A stretch of DNA of 64,000 bases, from positions 3,360 to 67,359 of the forward strand of contig CAJTMX010000025.1 in the NCBI GenBank assembly GCA_910577235.1, in the 5' to 3' direction. A program made the position numbers and the translations under genes. Numbering within the stretch: the stretch's first letter is position 1; each line of letters starts with the position of its first letter. This document shows positions 25,621-35,197 of the stretch, piece after piece. This stretch comes from an uncultured Acetatifactor sp. (lineage in GTDB: Bacteria > Bacillota > Clostridia > Lachnospirales > Lachnospiraceae). A model generated the notes under the pieces. The model made no database searches. It had not been told where the DNA came from and worked only from the letters and a program-made list of their open reading frames with translations.

Positions 25621-25811
25621 TGTTTTTATGCGGAGCCACGGATATCGCACTGACGGCGCTGGAACATGATCAGGCCGAAGAGTTGGGGCGGCGAATCCAT
25701 GATGCGGATGGCCCAGATCGTGCAGTCCAATTTTGTGATATGACTAATGAAGAATTTGTGGCTTTTGGTATAGGCAACTGTCAGGTGCTGGCGTACAAAT
25801 GGCAGAAGTGA
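25621..25811 (+). pseudogene. Possible C-terminal gene remnant
   Basis: The frame encodes CGATDIALTALEHDQAEELG, RRIHDADGPDRAVQ and FVAFGIGNCQVLAYKWQK, then TGA 25809-25811. It looks like real protein sequence, but the only starts lie upstream across the palindrome and lack a ribosome binding site. Family not recognised. Confidence 0.4.
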
Positions 25812-25901
25812 AACCCAAAATGTGTATTTACAATCGAATATTGTTGACATTTTGAGGGAAAAATGTATAATGAACACATAAAACTGTTAGGCGGTGAACA
25901 T

Positions 25902-27143
25902 ATGCTGATATCTTATAAATTTAAGAATTTCTGTTCCTTTGACCAGGAGGCAGAGTTTGATCTTCTGGCGCCGGCAAATAAAGTAAAAAACAGATTTCCG
26001 GATAACTATATTCAGACGGATGCAGGATATGATATATTAAAGACTGCAGTGGTGATCGGAGAAAATGCTGGAGGAAAGACAAACTTTATTAACAGTCTTT
26101 TCTTCTTAAAAAGTCTGTTTGAAAATAATAAGGTAGTGCGTGCCCATAAAGGATTAATAAATATCAATCATACGGATATACCGTCAGACAAAAAGCCCTG
26201 TACACCGCAGGAGTTTGATATTCAGGTAGTAGGTAATACAGGGACTACTTATCATTATAAGCTGCAAATTGACGAATACTGCATTGTCAGCGAGGAATTC
26301 TCTTACAAAAAGGACAAAAGCAGCCGGGAAAAAATAGTTTTGTTTCTTGAAAGAGATAAAATAGATATAAAGGATGTTGACAAGCGCATAACAATTAACG
26401 TAAACTACGATCTCTCCGTAAAAAATTCAAAGAGGGAGATAGAGGAAATATATGCCAGGCCAACCCATTCCAATGAAAACGTGGGTCTTTTTATCACAAA
26501 AATAGCCCTTTTAGGGGACGAACACGCGATGGAATTTATCAGTTGGATGAACGACAGGCTGATCGTGGAGAGCCAGAGCAGTGATTACTCACTGTATCGG
26601 GAATGGCAGAATGTAGAGGAAGACGTAAGGATTATAGAGGACCCTCGCTTTTTGGATATTCTGCGTATGGTGGACTACAGTATATGCGACATTGAAATAG
26701 ACGAGGAAAAACCGTTTAGAAACAGCAGGATCGTCCGAAAAACAAAAGCCGGAAAAAGCTTTTCCAGAGAGCTTAAGAGCGATTCGGGGGGAGTCAGAGA
26801 GTTTTTTGCCTGGGCAGTTCAACTTTTCCGTGTTGTATATGAGGATAAAGTCATTTTCGCGGATGAGATGGACCGGGTTATTAATCCCATTTTGGCAGAG
26901 AGGATCGTCGCGTTTATAAATGGGAAAGAACACAGGGGCCAATTTATTTTTTCCAGCCACAATGTACTGCATCTTGACCTCAAAAACTATATGAAAGAGC
27001 AGATTTATTTTGTGACAAAAAACAGGGACAGCTTGAATTCCGAGCTGTACTCTCTTGCCGATTTTCCGGAAATAAGGTATGAGACTGCAAAAGTATACGA
27101 ATTTTACATGAAGGGGATCTTGGGAGGAACCGCTTTTGAGTAG
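25902..27143 (+). CDS. AAA15-type ATPase (AbiLi/RloA-like), first gene of a defence-like pair
   Basis: 413 residues, SMC/OLD-like ABC ATPase architecture: start MLISYKFKNFCSFDQEAEFD, Walker A in GENAGGKTNF (about residues 56-65), a central helical insertion, a signature-like DSGGVREFFAW, Walker B VIFADEMD (Asp-Glu-Met-Asp variant) and the H-loop FIFSSHN. Such ATPases pair with RloB/TOPRIM partners in abortive-infection systems (AbiL; compare AriA of PARIS). The start at 25902 has GGCGGTG upstream. It overlaps the partner gene by 8 bp. Cytoplasmic. The assignment to defence is inference. Confidence 0.85.
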   Translation: MLISYKFKNFCSFDQEAEFDLLAPANKVKNRFPDNYIQTDAGYDILKTAVVIGENAGGKTNFINSLFFLKSLFENNKVVRAHKGLININHTDIPSDKKPCTPQEFDIQVVGNTGTTYHYKLQIDEYCIVSEEFSYKKDKSSREKIVLFLERDKIDIKDVDKRITINVNYDLSVKNSKREIEEIYARPTHSNENVGLFITKIALLGDEHAMEFISWMNDRLIVESQSSDYSLYREWQNVEEDVRIIEDPRFLDILRMVDYSICDIEIDEEKPFRNSRIVRKTKAGKSFSRELKSDSGGVREFFAWAVQLFRVVYEDKVIFADEMDRVINPILAERIVAFINGKEHRGQFIFSSHNVLHLDLKNYMKEQIYFVTKNRDSLNSELYSLADFPEIRYETAKVYEFYMKGILGGTAFE

Positions 27144-27780
27144 GCCAAAGAGAGAGTTACGGAAGAAATTTGTCATTTTCTGCGAAGGGGATACAGAGTA
27201 CAATTATATAGACGCAATGCGGCTTAGGCAGGGTGTGGAACTGGCGCTTAAGCCCATCAATATGCAGGGCGGCGGATATACCAATTTTTTGTCTGCGATC
27301 AAAAGAGAGGCAAGTAACAATTGTCTTGCCAAATTTATAATAATAGATTTTGACAGGGTTAAAAAGCATTCCGGAGAATTGCCTAAATTGAAACAGCTTA
27401 TAAGGTATTGTGAATTGCAGAATTACAGCGGGAAGATTCCGCATTTTTTGATACTGGATAATCCGGATTTTGAGTATATTGCCTGTTTACATATTGCGGA
27501 TTATTCCGGGCAGGACGCGGAGACATATATAGGGCGGAGGCTTGGATTTGGCAATCTGGAAAAGTTTAAGGCGCTGGAGAATGTATATGATTATCTTAAC
27601 ACGGGGGATAACTCTTACAATCTGATGCTTTCCAGATTGCAGAAGAAGATAATTGTAAATAGCTACCGGATAAACAAAACAAACTTTGAGATCAAAATTT
27701 TGGGAACAGAGATCATATGGGAGCATGAGAATGAGAGAGGCTCAAATATAAACGAATTTTTTGAGATAATTGATTGGTAG
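27136..27780 (+). CDS. RloB-family protein (TOPRIM-like), second gene of the pair
   Basis: 214 residues beginning KKFVIFCEGDTEYNYIDAMR: the acidic Glu of a TOPRIM fold, with a later FIIIDFDRVKKHSGELPKL (DxD). The middle NPDFEYIACLHIADYS and the end NINEFFEIID match the RloB pattern (usually W/FE.W). TTG 27136 is the start, GGGAGG 9 bases upstream, inside the ATPase gene. RloB/AbiLii is taken as the effector released by the ATPase partner; its nuclease activity is inferred from the family. Confidence 0.85.
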   Translation: MSRPKRELRKKFVIFCEGDTEYNYIDAMRLRQGVELALKPINMQGGGYTNFLSAIKREASNNCLAKFIIIDFDRVKKHSGELPKLKQLIRYCELQNYSGKIPHFLILDNPDFEYIACLHIADYSGQDAETYIGRRLGFGNLEKFKALENVYDYLNTGDNSYNLMLSRLQKKIIVNSYRINKTNFEIKILGTEIIWEHENERGSNINEFFEIIDW

Positions 27781-27835
27781 CGCACGGGTATAGCGAGTGA
27801 CCCGGTATCAGGAATACACAGAAAAGAGGTACATC

Positions 27836-29545
27836 ATGAAATCAGCGGCGGAATTACAGACACTATTAAGACAGATCGATCACAAGAGTTATCCGGCCTA
27901 CAAGGATACCCGGGGACAGTATCAGTTTCAGCAGTATGTGCTGTCCATCGACCATGTGCAGGGAGATCCTTTTGCGGCGCCCTCCAAGGTGAGTTTGATC
28001 GTGCCGGGGAAAGTGGCAGGCTTTGAGCGGGGCTGTTATGAGCAAAAGCACAGGAGGATCGCCTTTCAGGATTATCTGCTGCGCCGAATGGCGGGCAAGA
28101 TACGTGAGTATTCTTTCAAGGCCAAGGGTTCGGGAAAAAGCGGCCTGCTGGGCATCAGCCAGCCGGGGCAGGAGATTCTTGAGCGCAGCGCCTGCCAGGT
28201 TGATCCCGGGGACGGCCGGGTAACGGTACGCATGGAGATCGGTTTTCCGGCCAACGGACGTACCATCAACGCGGGAGAACTGGTCAAGATCCTGTTTGAT
28301 TTTTTGCCGGTATGCGTAAAGCAGACCCTGTTGGCGGCCTCCTGTTCCAAAGAAAGTCTGGAGAAGGTACTGTTTCTGGCGGATGACCAGCTCTATATCC
28401 GGGGGCAGTTAAAGGAAAGAGAGCTGGTGGCGTTTGTGGCGGACGGGGCGGTGTTGCCCCGCAGGTCCGGCATATCCGCCCAGCCCATGAAGGATGCGGT
28501 GGCTTTTGCCAGTCCCCAGGAGATGGCGATGACTTTGCAGCTGCCTCATAGGGGCGAGCTGAGAGGTATGGGTATTCGCAGGGGTGTAACGCTGATCGTG
28601 GGCGGCGGATACCACGGAAAGTCAACACTGTTGGAGGCGCTGGAAAAGGGAGTTTATGACCATATAGCCGGGGACGGCAGGGAGTATGTGCTGACGGATG
28701 CCAGCGCCATGAAACTTCGGGCGGAGGACGGCAGGAGTATTCAACAGACGGATATCTCCATGTTTATCCGCAATCTGCCGGGAGGTAAGGATACCAGACA
28801 TTTTTATACCGAGGATGCCAGCGGCAGTACCTCCCAGGCGGCGGCCACCGTGGAGGCGGTGGAGATGGGGGCGGAGGTATTTCTGATAGACGAGGATACC
28901 AGCGCCACGAACTTTATGATCCGTGACGAGCTGATGCAGCGTGTGGTGAGTCGGGACATGGAACCGATCATCCCTTTTATAGACAGGGTGCGGGAACTGT
29001 ATGAGGATTACGGTATCTCCACGATCCTGGTAGCGGGCAGCTGCGGCTCCTATTTCCACAAGGCGGACTGCATCGTGCAGATGAACAGATATCGCCCGGT
29101 GGAGATTACAGCCTTGGCTAAACAGGAGGCCCAGCAGTTCCCCTATACGCTGGGCAGCGCTCCGGCGGCGGAGAAACCTGATTTTGGCAGAGTGATCAAG
29201 GCGGACCAGGCTTTTGCCAGAGATGATAGGATTAAGATGAAAACTATGGGGCTGGACGGTTTTTCCATCAACAGGGAGACCGTGGACATGCGCTATGTGG
29301 AGCAGCTTGTGGACAGTGAACAGCTCACGTCTCTGGCCCATATGATCAAGTACATGAAGTGCCGAAGCTTTGACGGGCGCAAGACCATGAGACAGGCTGT
29401 GGATGCATTGTACGAGGAGGTGGAAAAAAACGGATTTTCCGCTTTCTGTCCCGGGCGGGAAAGCCTGCCGGGCAATCTGTCCATGCCCCGGCGCCAGGAG
29501 TTGTACGCGGCGTTAAACCGCTGCCGGGAGTTGGTGCGGATATAG
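27836..29545 (+). CDS. ABC-class ATPase, COG3044 type (unknown function)
   Basis: 569-residue soluble protein of the predicted ABC-class ATPase family. Walker A is GGGYHGKSTLL (about residue 260), preceded by the family's RGMGIRRGVTLIVGG; the signature-like segment is DASGSTSQAAAT, Walker B EVFLIDEDTSATNFMIRD, and the H-loop region ILVAGSCGSYFHKAD. The N-terminal domain DYLLRRMAGKIREY is family-specific. No TM, so not a transporter subunit. ATG 27836 (AAGAGGT upstream) is 55 bp after the RloB gene. Whether it belongs to the AAA-RloB unit is unclear; it is usually a stand-alone chromosomal gene. Confidence 0.88.
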   Translation: MKSAAELQTLLRQIDHKSYPAYKDTRGQYQFQQYVLSIDHVQGDPFAAPSKVSLIVPGKVAGFERGCYEQKHRRIAFQDYLLRRMAGKIREYSFKAKGSGKSGLLGISQPGQEILERSACQVDPGDGRVTVRMEIGFPANGRTINAGELVKILFDFLPVCVKQTLLAASCSKESLEKVLFLADDQLYIRGQLKERELVAFVADGAVLPRRSGISAQPMKDAVAFASPQEMAMTLQLPHRGELRGMGIRRGVTLIVGGGYHGKSTLLEALEKGVYDHIAGDGREYVLTDASAMKLRAEDGRSIQQTDISMFIRNLPGGKDTRHFYTEDASGSTSQAAATVEAVEMGAEVFLIDEDTSATNFMIRDELMQRVVSRDMEPIIPFIDRVRELYEDYGISTILVAGSCGSYFHKADCIVQMNRYRPVEITALAKQEAQQFPYTLGSAPAAEKPDFGRVIKADQAFARDDRIKMKTMGLDGFSINRETVDMRYVEQLVDSEQLTSLAHMIKYMKCRSFDGRKTMRQAVDALYEEVEKNGFSAFCPGRESLPGNLSMPRRQELYAALNRCRELVRI

Positions 29546-29552
29546 GAAAAAT

Positions 29553-29585
29553 AAAGGCTGTGTCCTTTGACGCACAGCCTTTTTG
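29553..29585 (+). terminator. Terminator after the ABC-class ATPase gene
   Basis: AAAGGCTGTG (29553-29562) / CACAGCCTTT (29573-29582), perfect, followed by TTG. Confidence 0.85.
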
Positions 29586-29712
29586 TCATTTTCTGCGGTC
29601 ATTTTCCCCAAAAGAATGTTGCGGTTGGACAAGTTAAAGAGTATAATATGTGGAAAACAGCCGACGGATTGCCGGTATATTTCGGAAAGCCAGGCATATG
29701 AACGGAGGGAAA

Positions 29713-30810
29713 ATGGCAAAAAAAGCGTTTTTGAAGAACTGTAAAATAAATAATCATATATTGGGGATGACCATCGGCGCTCTGGCTGTGGCCACCCTTG
29801 CCCTGTTGTCAGTACTGTGTTTTTGGCTTTTCTTTTCTCCCCCGGTTGACGCGGAGATCGACGATCTGACTTATACCACTAAAAAGATAGGCATTGAAGA
29901 GCTGCAGCCCAGTCAGGAGGCGCAGCCTCCGGAGCCTGTGGACGCAACACCGAAAGACCCGGAACCTACACAGGAGCCGGTGGAGGAACCGGACCCGTAC
30001 ACTTATACGGAAATGGACGGGACCCTCTATGCGCAGACGTCCCTGCGGGTGCGGGATCAGCCCTCTACAGACGGAGAGCGCATCGGCGGCCTCTACCGTA
30101 ATCAGGAGGTCAGGATCACGGGTAGATGCAATGAGACGGGATGGTACCGCATCGACTATTACGGCGATGTGGGTTATGCCTCCAACGACTATCTGGCCGA
30201 GGAGCCGGTAAAGCTGGATATCACCCAGTCTGTGGGGAGCTTTGCGGCGGTGGATAAGAGCTATTACGACAATGTGCTCTTTATCGGAGATTCCCTGACT
30301 GTGGGTCTTTCCATGTATGGCTCACTGAAAAACGCCAACTATTTCTGCATAAACGGAATGGGGGCAAGCGAAGCCCTGACCAGGGACATGGACGGAGTCA
30401 CGCTGGACGCATTGCTGGATCTGAGACAGTATGATGCGGTTTACATTATGCTGGGGATCAATGATATGGGAGGAAAGCGCAAGAGCTATCTGGCGTCCTA
30501 TAGTTCCCTGCTCAGCCATGTGCAGGAGAAACAGCCGGACGCGGATATTGTGATACAGTCCATACTGCCGGTGACTTCCTCTTATACCGCCGAACATCCC
30601 AGCTTTAACAACGACGAGATCCGGGAGCGCAACGCCTCCCTGTCGGAGCTGGCGGACAGCGAGACTATCTTTTATCTGGATCTGAACGCTTTCTTTGTAG
30701 ATGAGGCGGGTAATTTAAACTCCAGCCAGGCCAGGGACGGCCTGCATCTGACGGCTAAGTCCTACAAGGTTTGGAGAGAGGCATTGTTGGCCAACGGTAT
30801 TGTAAAATAA
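29713..30810 (+). CDS. Membrane-anchored SH3-domain SGNH hydrolase
   Basis: 365 residues. A basic N-terminus and one TM (about 17-42, LGMTIGALAVATLALLSVLC) place the rest outside the cell. A Pro/Glu/Thr-rich linker (about 65-100) leads to a bacterial SH3 domain (LYAQTSLRVRDQPSTDGERI, WYRIDYYGDVGYASNDYL), which often binds cell wall. The C-terminal SGNH/GDSL hydrolase has FIGDSLTVGLS (catalytic Ser), ING/MGAS, MLGINDMGG and DGLHLTAK (Asp-x-x-His). Probably a wall or glycan esterase. ATG 29713 follows GGAGG. Confidence 0.88.
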   Translation: MAKKAFLKNCKINNHILGMTIGALAVATLALLSVLCFWLFFSPPVDAEIDDLTYTTKKIGIEELQPSQEAQPPEPVDATPKDPEPTQEPVEEPDPYTYTEMDGTLYAQTSLRVRDQPSTDGERIGGLYRNQEVRITGRCNETGWYRIDYYGDVGYASNDYLAEEPVKLDITQSVGSFAAVDKSYYDNVLFIGDSLTVGLSMYGSLKNANYFCINGMGASEALTRDMDGVTLDALLDLRQYDAVYIMLGINDMGGKRKSYLASYSSLLSHVQEKQPDADIVIQSILPVTSSYTAEHPSFNNDEIRERNASLSELADSETIFYLDLNAFFVDEAGNLNSSQARDGLHLTAKSYKVWREALLANGIVK

Positions 30811-30943
30811 AATATAATGGTTTTTTACATGGCCTTGTGATACAATGAGTAAAATGCTCCGCATTTAACTCTTAATAATGTTTTTTGAACAGACAATGCG
30901 CCAAAGCGCGTGAAAACTAACATCGACTAAGGAGGAACGATCA

Positions 30944-32218
30944 ATGAACATGAACAGCATCTGTGTGCAGGGCGGCTATACGCCGGGTAACGGACAGCCC
31001 CGCCAGATTCCCATTGTACAGAGCACCACTTTCAAGTATGACACCAGCGAGGATATGGGCAAACTGTTTGATCTGGAGGCCAGCGGCTATTTCTATACCC
31101 GCCTTCAGAATCCCACCAACGACTTTGTGGCAGCCAAGATCTGTCAGATGGAGGGGGGGACGGCGGCCATGCTCACCAGCAGCGGGCAGGCGGCTACCTT
31201 TTATGCCCTGTTCAATATATGCGGCGCGGGGGATCATATCGTAGCCTCCAGCAGTATTTACGGCGGTTCTTATAATCTGATCTCCGTCACGATGAAGAGA
31301 ATGGGGATAGAGGTTACTTTTGTGGACCCGGATGCCTCTGAGGAAGAGTTAAGCGCGGCCTTTTTACCCAACACCAAAGTGATGTTCGGCGAGACCATCG
31401 CCAACCCGGCGCTGACAGTACTGGATATTGAGAAGTTTGCCAGATGCGCTCACAGCCACGGAGTACCTCTGATTATTGACAACACCTTTGCCACTCCCGT
31501 CAATTGCCGTCCTTTTGAGTGGGGAGCGGACATCGTGACCCATTCCACCACCAAGTATATGGACGGCCACGGCGCGGCGGTGGGCGGCTGTATCGTGGAC
31601 AGCGGTAAGTTTGACTGGATGGCCCATGCGGACAAGTATCCCGGGCTATGTACGCCCGATGAGAGCTATCACGGCGTTACCTATGCGGAGAAATTCGGAC
31701 AGGGCGGCGCTTTCATCACCAAGTGCACGGCACAGTTGATGCGGGACTTGGGCTCCATTCAGAGCCCTCAGCACGCCTTTATCCTCAATCTGGGCCTGGA
31801 GAGCCTGCATGTGCGCATGAAACGCCACTGCGAGAACGGTCAGGCCGTGGCGGAGTATCTGGCGTCCCATCCCAAGGTGGCCTATGTGAATTATTGCGGC
31901 CTGCCCGGGGACAAATACTATGAGCTGGCCCAGAAGTATCTGCCTGACGGCAGCTGCGGCGTGGTATCCTTTGGACTTAAGGGGGGCAGAGAGGCGGCCA
32001 ACACTTTTATGAAGAATCTGAAGATGGCGGCTATCGAGACTCATGTGGCGGACGCTCGTACCTGCTGCCTGAATCCCGCGTCCAGTACCCACCGTCAAAT
32101 GACGGACGAACAGCTTGTGGAGGCCGGCGTGCCTGCGGAGCTGGTGCGTATGAGCTGCGGTCTGGAGGACAAGGAGGATTTGATCGCCGACATAGCCCAG
32201 GCACTGGAGAAGTGTTGA
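30944..32218 (+). CDS. metY: O-acetylhomoserine sulfhydrylase (PLP enzyme)
   Basis: 424 residues, Cys/Met-metabolism PLP family. Forms homocysteine from O-acetylhomoserine and sulfide. Start ICVQGGYTPGNGQPRQIPIV; PLP-phosphate loop TSSGQAATFY; DNTFATPVNCRPFEWGAD; the PLP lysine in HSTTKYMDGHG. The sequence length and GNGQPRQIPIVQST favour MetY-type over cystathionine gamma-synthase, though substrate choice cannot be proven. AAGGAGG precedes ATG 30944; ATG 30950 is possible. No S-box or T-box is visible upstream. Confidence 0.88.
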   Translation: MNMNSICVQGGYTPGNGQPRQIPIVQSTTFKYDTSEDMGKLFDLEASGYFYTRLQNPTNDFVAAKICQMEGGTAAMLTSSGQAATFYALFNICGAGDHIVASSSIYGGSYNLISVTMKRMGIEVTFVDPDASEEELSAAFLPNTKVMFGETIANPALTVLDIEKFARCAHSHGVPLIIDNTFATPVNCRPFEWGADIVTHSTTKYMDGHGAAVGGCIVDSGKFDWMAHADKYPGLCTPDESYHGVTYAEKFGQGGAFITKCTAQLMRDLGSIQSPQHAFILNLGLESLHVRMKRHCENGQAVAEYLASHPKVAYVNYCGLPGDKYYELAQKYLPDGSCGVVSFGLKGGREAANTFMKNLKMAAIETHVADARTCCLNPASSTHRQMTDEQLVEAGVPAELVRMSCGLEDKEDLIADIAQALEKC

Positions 32219-32287
32219 GTGCCGGGATATACAAGAACAACTGTTCTGCAAAATCCTTGCGAAACTTTTGCCCATATGATATGATGG

Positions 32288-32321
32288 ATACAGCCGGATC
32301 GATAGGTCTGGCTGTATTTTT
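32288..32321 (+). terminator. Terminator after metY
   Basis: ATACAGCC (32288-32295) / GGCTGTAT (32310-32317), then TTTTAT. Confidence 0.85.
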
Positions 32322-32365
32322 ATAGTGTGTGTTACGGACGTACATTACCGGAGGACAGAGGATTT

Positions 32366-34801
32366 ATGGATATAAATGATATGATCGTATACAGCCGCAC
32401 CGTTCCTGCCAGGGAGGCGGAGTATGCGGAATATCCGGCAGAACTGCTGCCGGAGCTGGCCGGATATCTGCAGCGGCAGGGGATCAAACGGCTCTACAGC
32501 CATCAGGCGGAGATGTTTGAACTGGCGCGTGGGGGTGAGAATGTGGTGATCACAACCTCTACAGCCAGCGGTAAGACGCTGGGCTTTTTGCTGCCTGTGC
32601 TGCAGGAGATTCTGAGTGATCCCCGGGCAAGGGCTATCTTTATCTATCCCACCAAGGCGCTGGCCAGCGACCAGTACAAGGCTTTGCGGCCCGCGCTTGC
32701 ATATTTCGGGGAGGACAGGATATCGGCGGGCGTCTATGACGGAGACACCCCTCCCGCCGAACGCAGCCGGATTCGCCGCGGCGCCAATATCATACTGACC
32801 AATCCGGAGATGCTCAACAGTTCCTTTCTGCCCAATCACAGCAAGTATGGATTCGATCTGCTGTTTGCCAATCTACGGTATGTGGTCATCGACGAACTGC
32901 ACACTTACAGGGGGGCTTTCGGCTCCCATCTGGCCAATGTGATGCGGCGTTTCGGACGGGTGTGCCGGTACTACCACAGTGATCCGGGCTTTCTGTGCAG
33001 TTCCGCAACCATTGCCAATCCTCTGGAACTGGCTCAAGGTATATGCGGACGGCGTTTCGCGCGGGTGGAACGGGACGGAGCCCCCCGGGCCTGCCGTCGG
33101 TATCTGTTTCTCCAGCCGCCTAAGATCCTGGATAATCAAGGCAATGAGATCGGGCAGACCGCTGCCGCAACCGTGGCTGCCAACCTGCTGCCTGAATTGA
33201 TGGAGAAGGGGACCAGCTTTATCGCCTTTGCCAGTTCCAGAAGGAATGTGGAGATCGTACTGAAGGAGGCCAGGGATCTGCTGGACGGTGAGGATGCGGC
33301 GCAGCCGGGCAGGATGCGGGCGCTGCATCCTGAGCAGTTGATGATAAACCGCATTGCAGGATACCGGGGCGGCTATACTCCCAGAGAACGCCGGGAGATA
33401 GAGGACAGGATGAACCGTGGAGAACTGCTTGGATTGGTGGCCACCAATGCCCTGGAGCTGGGAATTGATATCGGCAGCCTGGATGCAACCGTGCTGGTTG
33501 GCTACCCGGACACAAGGGCATCTTTCTGGCAGCAGACCGGCAGGGCGGGCAGGAGCGGGCGCAGCTGTACCAACTATATGATCCTGCGGGAGATGCCCTT
33601 TGACCGATATATCGCCGTGAACCCGGACTGGCTTTTTGACAGCGGCAGTGAGAGTGCGGTCATAGACCCGGACAATCTGCTGATACAGCTGGCCCATATC
33701 CGGTCTGCCGCCGCGGAGATCCCTCTGGACAAGCGGGACGGGGAACTGTTTCCCGATCTGGGGGAGGCTATCCCGGTACTTATGGAGGCGGGGGAGTTGA
33801 CATGCCAGGGCGGGCGTTATGTATGGTGCGGACAGAGTTTTCCGGAGGGGGATTACAGCCTGCGCAATATTGACAACGGGCGCTACAAGCTGATCAACCG
33901 GGACACGGGAGAGCATATCACGGAGATGGACGAATTGCAGGCTTTCCGGGAGATCCATACGGGAGCCGTGTATATGCATGGCGGGACCCAATATCAGGTC
34001 ATATCCATGGACCGGGAGACTCGCACCGGTTATGCGGCACCGTTTTCGGGAAACTATTATACGGTTCCCGGCGGTAACACGGAGGTCCGGCAGCTGATGA
34101 TCCGGCTGACCTGTAGCTATGAACAGGCGGAGAGCGAGGGCGGGCTGATCCCGGCATGTTTCGGAGAGATCCATGTGGAGGATGTGATCAGCATGTACAA
34201 AAAGCTGGAGTTCCATAACCATCAGAATCTTGGCTGCGACCAGCTCTCCCAGCCGCTGACAAAACAGTATGATACGGAGGGGGCATGGATCGCGCTGCCG
34301 GAGGAAGTGGTGCGGGTATACCGCAGCCTGCTGCAGGAGAGCGCGGGTGGGAAAAAGCCGCTGAACGATCACTTTGAGGGTCTCTGTTACGCTCTGGAGA
34401 ACGCCACCAGGATGCTGACCATGACGGAAAAAGAAGATATCGGCGTCATAACCTCCGGCAATGCGGTGGGAGAGCAGACGTCTCCGGAGGATCAGGTTGT
34501 GGTCTATATCTACGATAAGTTTGTGGGAGGGCTGGGATACGCGGAGAAAGCTTATGAGCGGATGCCGGAGATCATCGGCCATGCCCGGGCGCTGGTGGCC
34601 GGATGCGGCTGCAAAAACGGCTGTATCGCTTGCATCGGGGATTATCGACTGGATAAGTCAAAAGTGCTGTGGGGACTGGAGAAAATACAGCTCTCGCGGT
34701 TGGGGCAGACCGCGGCGGGAGAGAGTGAAACAAAACGGCAGAAAATGCAAAAACGCCTGGACAGCGTCCGGCGGATCTCGCGGGACGGGCAACAGTCTTG
34801 A
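32366..34801 (+). CDS. mrfA: DEAD/DEAH-box helicase, MrfA/Hrq1-like
   Basis: 811 residues, superfamily 2 helicase with C-terminal DUF1998. In Bacillus MrfA acts in mitomycin-lesion repair. Motifs: Q-like RLYSHQAEMF, Walker A TSTASGKTLGF (about 70), Ia IYPTKALASDQ, II VVIDELHTYRG, III SATIANP, VI QQTGRAGRSGR. Near the C-terminus CGCKNGCIACIGDYRLDKSK holds four Cys that bind metal in MrfA. ATG 32366 has GGAGGA 13 bases upstream. Followed by the 39-bp array and the UvrD-like gene. Confidence 0.9.
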   Translation: MDINDMIVYSRTVPAREAEYAEYPAELLPELAGYLQRQGIKRLYSHQAEMFELARGGENVVITTSTASGKTLGFLLPVLQEILSDPRARAIFIYPTKALASDQYKALRPALAYFGEDRISAGVYDGDTPPAERSRIRRGANIILTNPEMLNSSFLPNHSKYGFDLLFANLRYVVIDELHTYRGAFGSHLANVMRRFGRVCRYYHSDPGFLCSSATIANPLELAQGICGRRFARVERDGAPRACRRYLFLQPPKILDNQGNEIGQTAAATVAANLLPELMEKGTSFIAFASSRRNVEIVLKEARDLLDGEDAAQPGRMRALHPEQLMINRIAGYRGGYTPRERREIEDRMNRGELLGLVATNALELGIDIGSLDATVLVGYPDTRASFWQQTGRAGRSGRSCTNYMILREMPFDRYIAVNPDWLFDSGSESAVIDPDNLLIQLAHIRSAAAEIPLDKRDGELFPDLGEAIPVLMEAGELTCQGGRYVWCGQSFPEGDYSLRNIDNGRYKLINRDTGEHITEMDELQAFREIHTGAVYMHGGTQYQVISMDRETRTGYAAPFSGNYYTVPGGNTEVRQLMIRLTCSYEQAESEGGLIPACFGEIHVEDVISMYKKLEFHNHQNLGCDQLSQPLTKQYDTEGAWIALPEEVVRVYRSLLQESAGGKKPLNDHFEGLCYALENATRMLTMTEKEDIGVITSGNAVGEQTSPEDQVVVYIYDKFVGGLGYAEKAYERMPEIIGHARALVAGCGCKNGCIACIGDYRLDKSKVLWGLEKIQLSRLGQTAAGESETKRQKMQKRLDSVRRISRDGQQS

Positions 34802-34830
34802 AAAGCCGGCAAGTTCCCACTTTACCAGAG

Positions 34831-35190
34831 AGCAGCAGAGAGCGAGCCGCAAGGATGCGACGGAAGAAAAGCAGCGGAGAGCGAGCCGTAAGGATACGAC
34901 GGAGGAAAAGGAGCGGAGAGTGAGCCGCAGGGATACGACGGAAGAAAAGCAGCGGAGAGCGAGCCGTAAGGATACGACGGAGGAAAAGCAGCGGAGAGCG
35001 AGCCGCAGGGATACAACGGAAGAAAAGTAGCGGAGAGTGAGCCGCAGGGATACGACGGAAGAAAAGTAGCGAAGAGCGAGCCGTAAGGATACAACGGAGG
35101 AAAAGGAGCGAAGAGTGATCTATAGAGATACCCCGGAAGTAAAGAAACGGAGAGTGAACCATAGAGATACAACGGAAGTAAAGGAGCGGA
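34831..35190 (+). repeat. 39-bp tandem minisatellite, nine units plus a partial
   Basis: Units start at 34831, 34870, 34909, 34948, 34987, 35026, 35065, 35104 and 35143, each 39 bp of type AGCAGCGGAGAGCGAGCCGT + AAGGATACGACGGAGGAAA, ending in a 9-bp partial unit at 35190. The first five are nearly identical; the last two are most divergent. In one frame the unit encodes a 13-residue basic/acidic repeat (SRKDTTEEKQRRA), but units 6 and 7 carry an in-frame TAG and no start exists, so it is probably non-coding. The partial last unit provides AAGGAG for the next gene. There are no spacers, so it is not CRISPR. Confidence 0.92.
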
Positions 35191-35197
35191 CTGGAAG

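Noticed and set aside
30811..30943. S-box (SAM) riboswitch or T-box upstream of metY
   Set aside because: The region is short and lacks the conserved motifs.
32873..34582. 569-codon minus-strand frame opposite the MrfA-like helicase
   Set aside because: The plus strand has all helicase motifs; the minus product is Arg/His/Pro-rich with no recognisable domain.
34461..35162. Open frames on both strands through the 39-bp array (leucine/arginine-rich on minus, SRKDTTEEK repeats on plus)
   Set aside because: They arise because 39 is a multiple of three. The plus frame begins in the helicase gene out of frame and hits TAG in unit 6; no start with a ribosome binding site exists.
34831..35190. CRISPR array
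   Set aside because: Units are directly adjacent with no unique spacers, and no cas genes are present.
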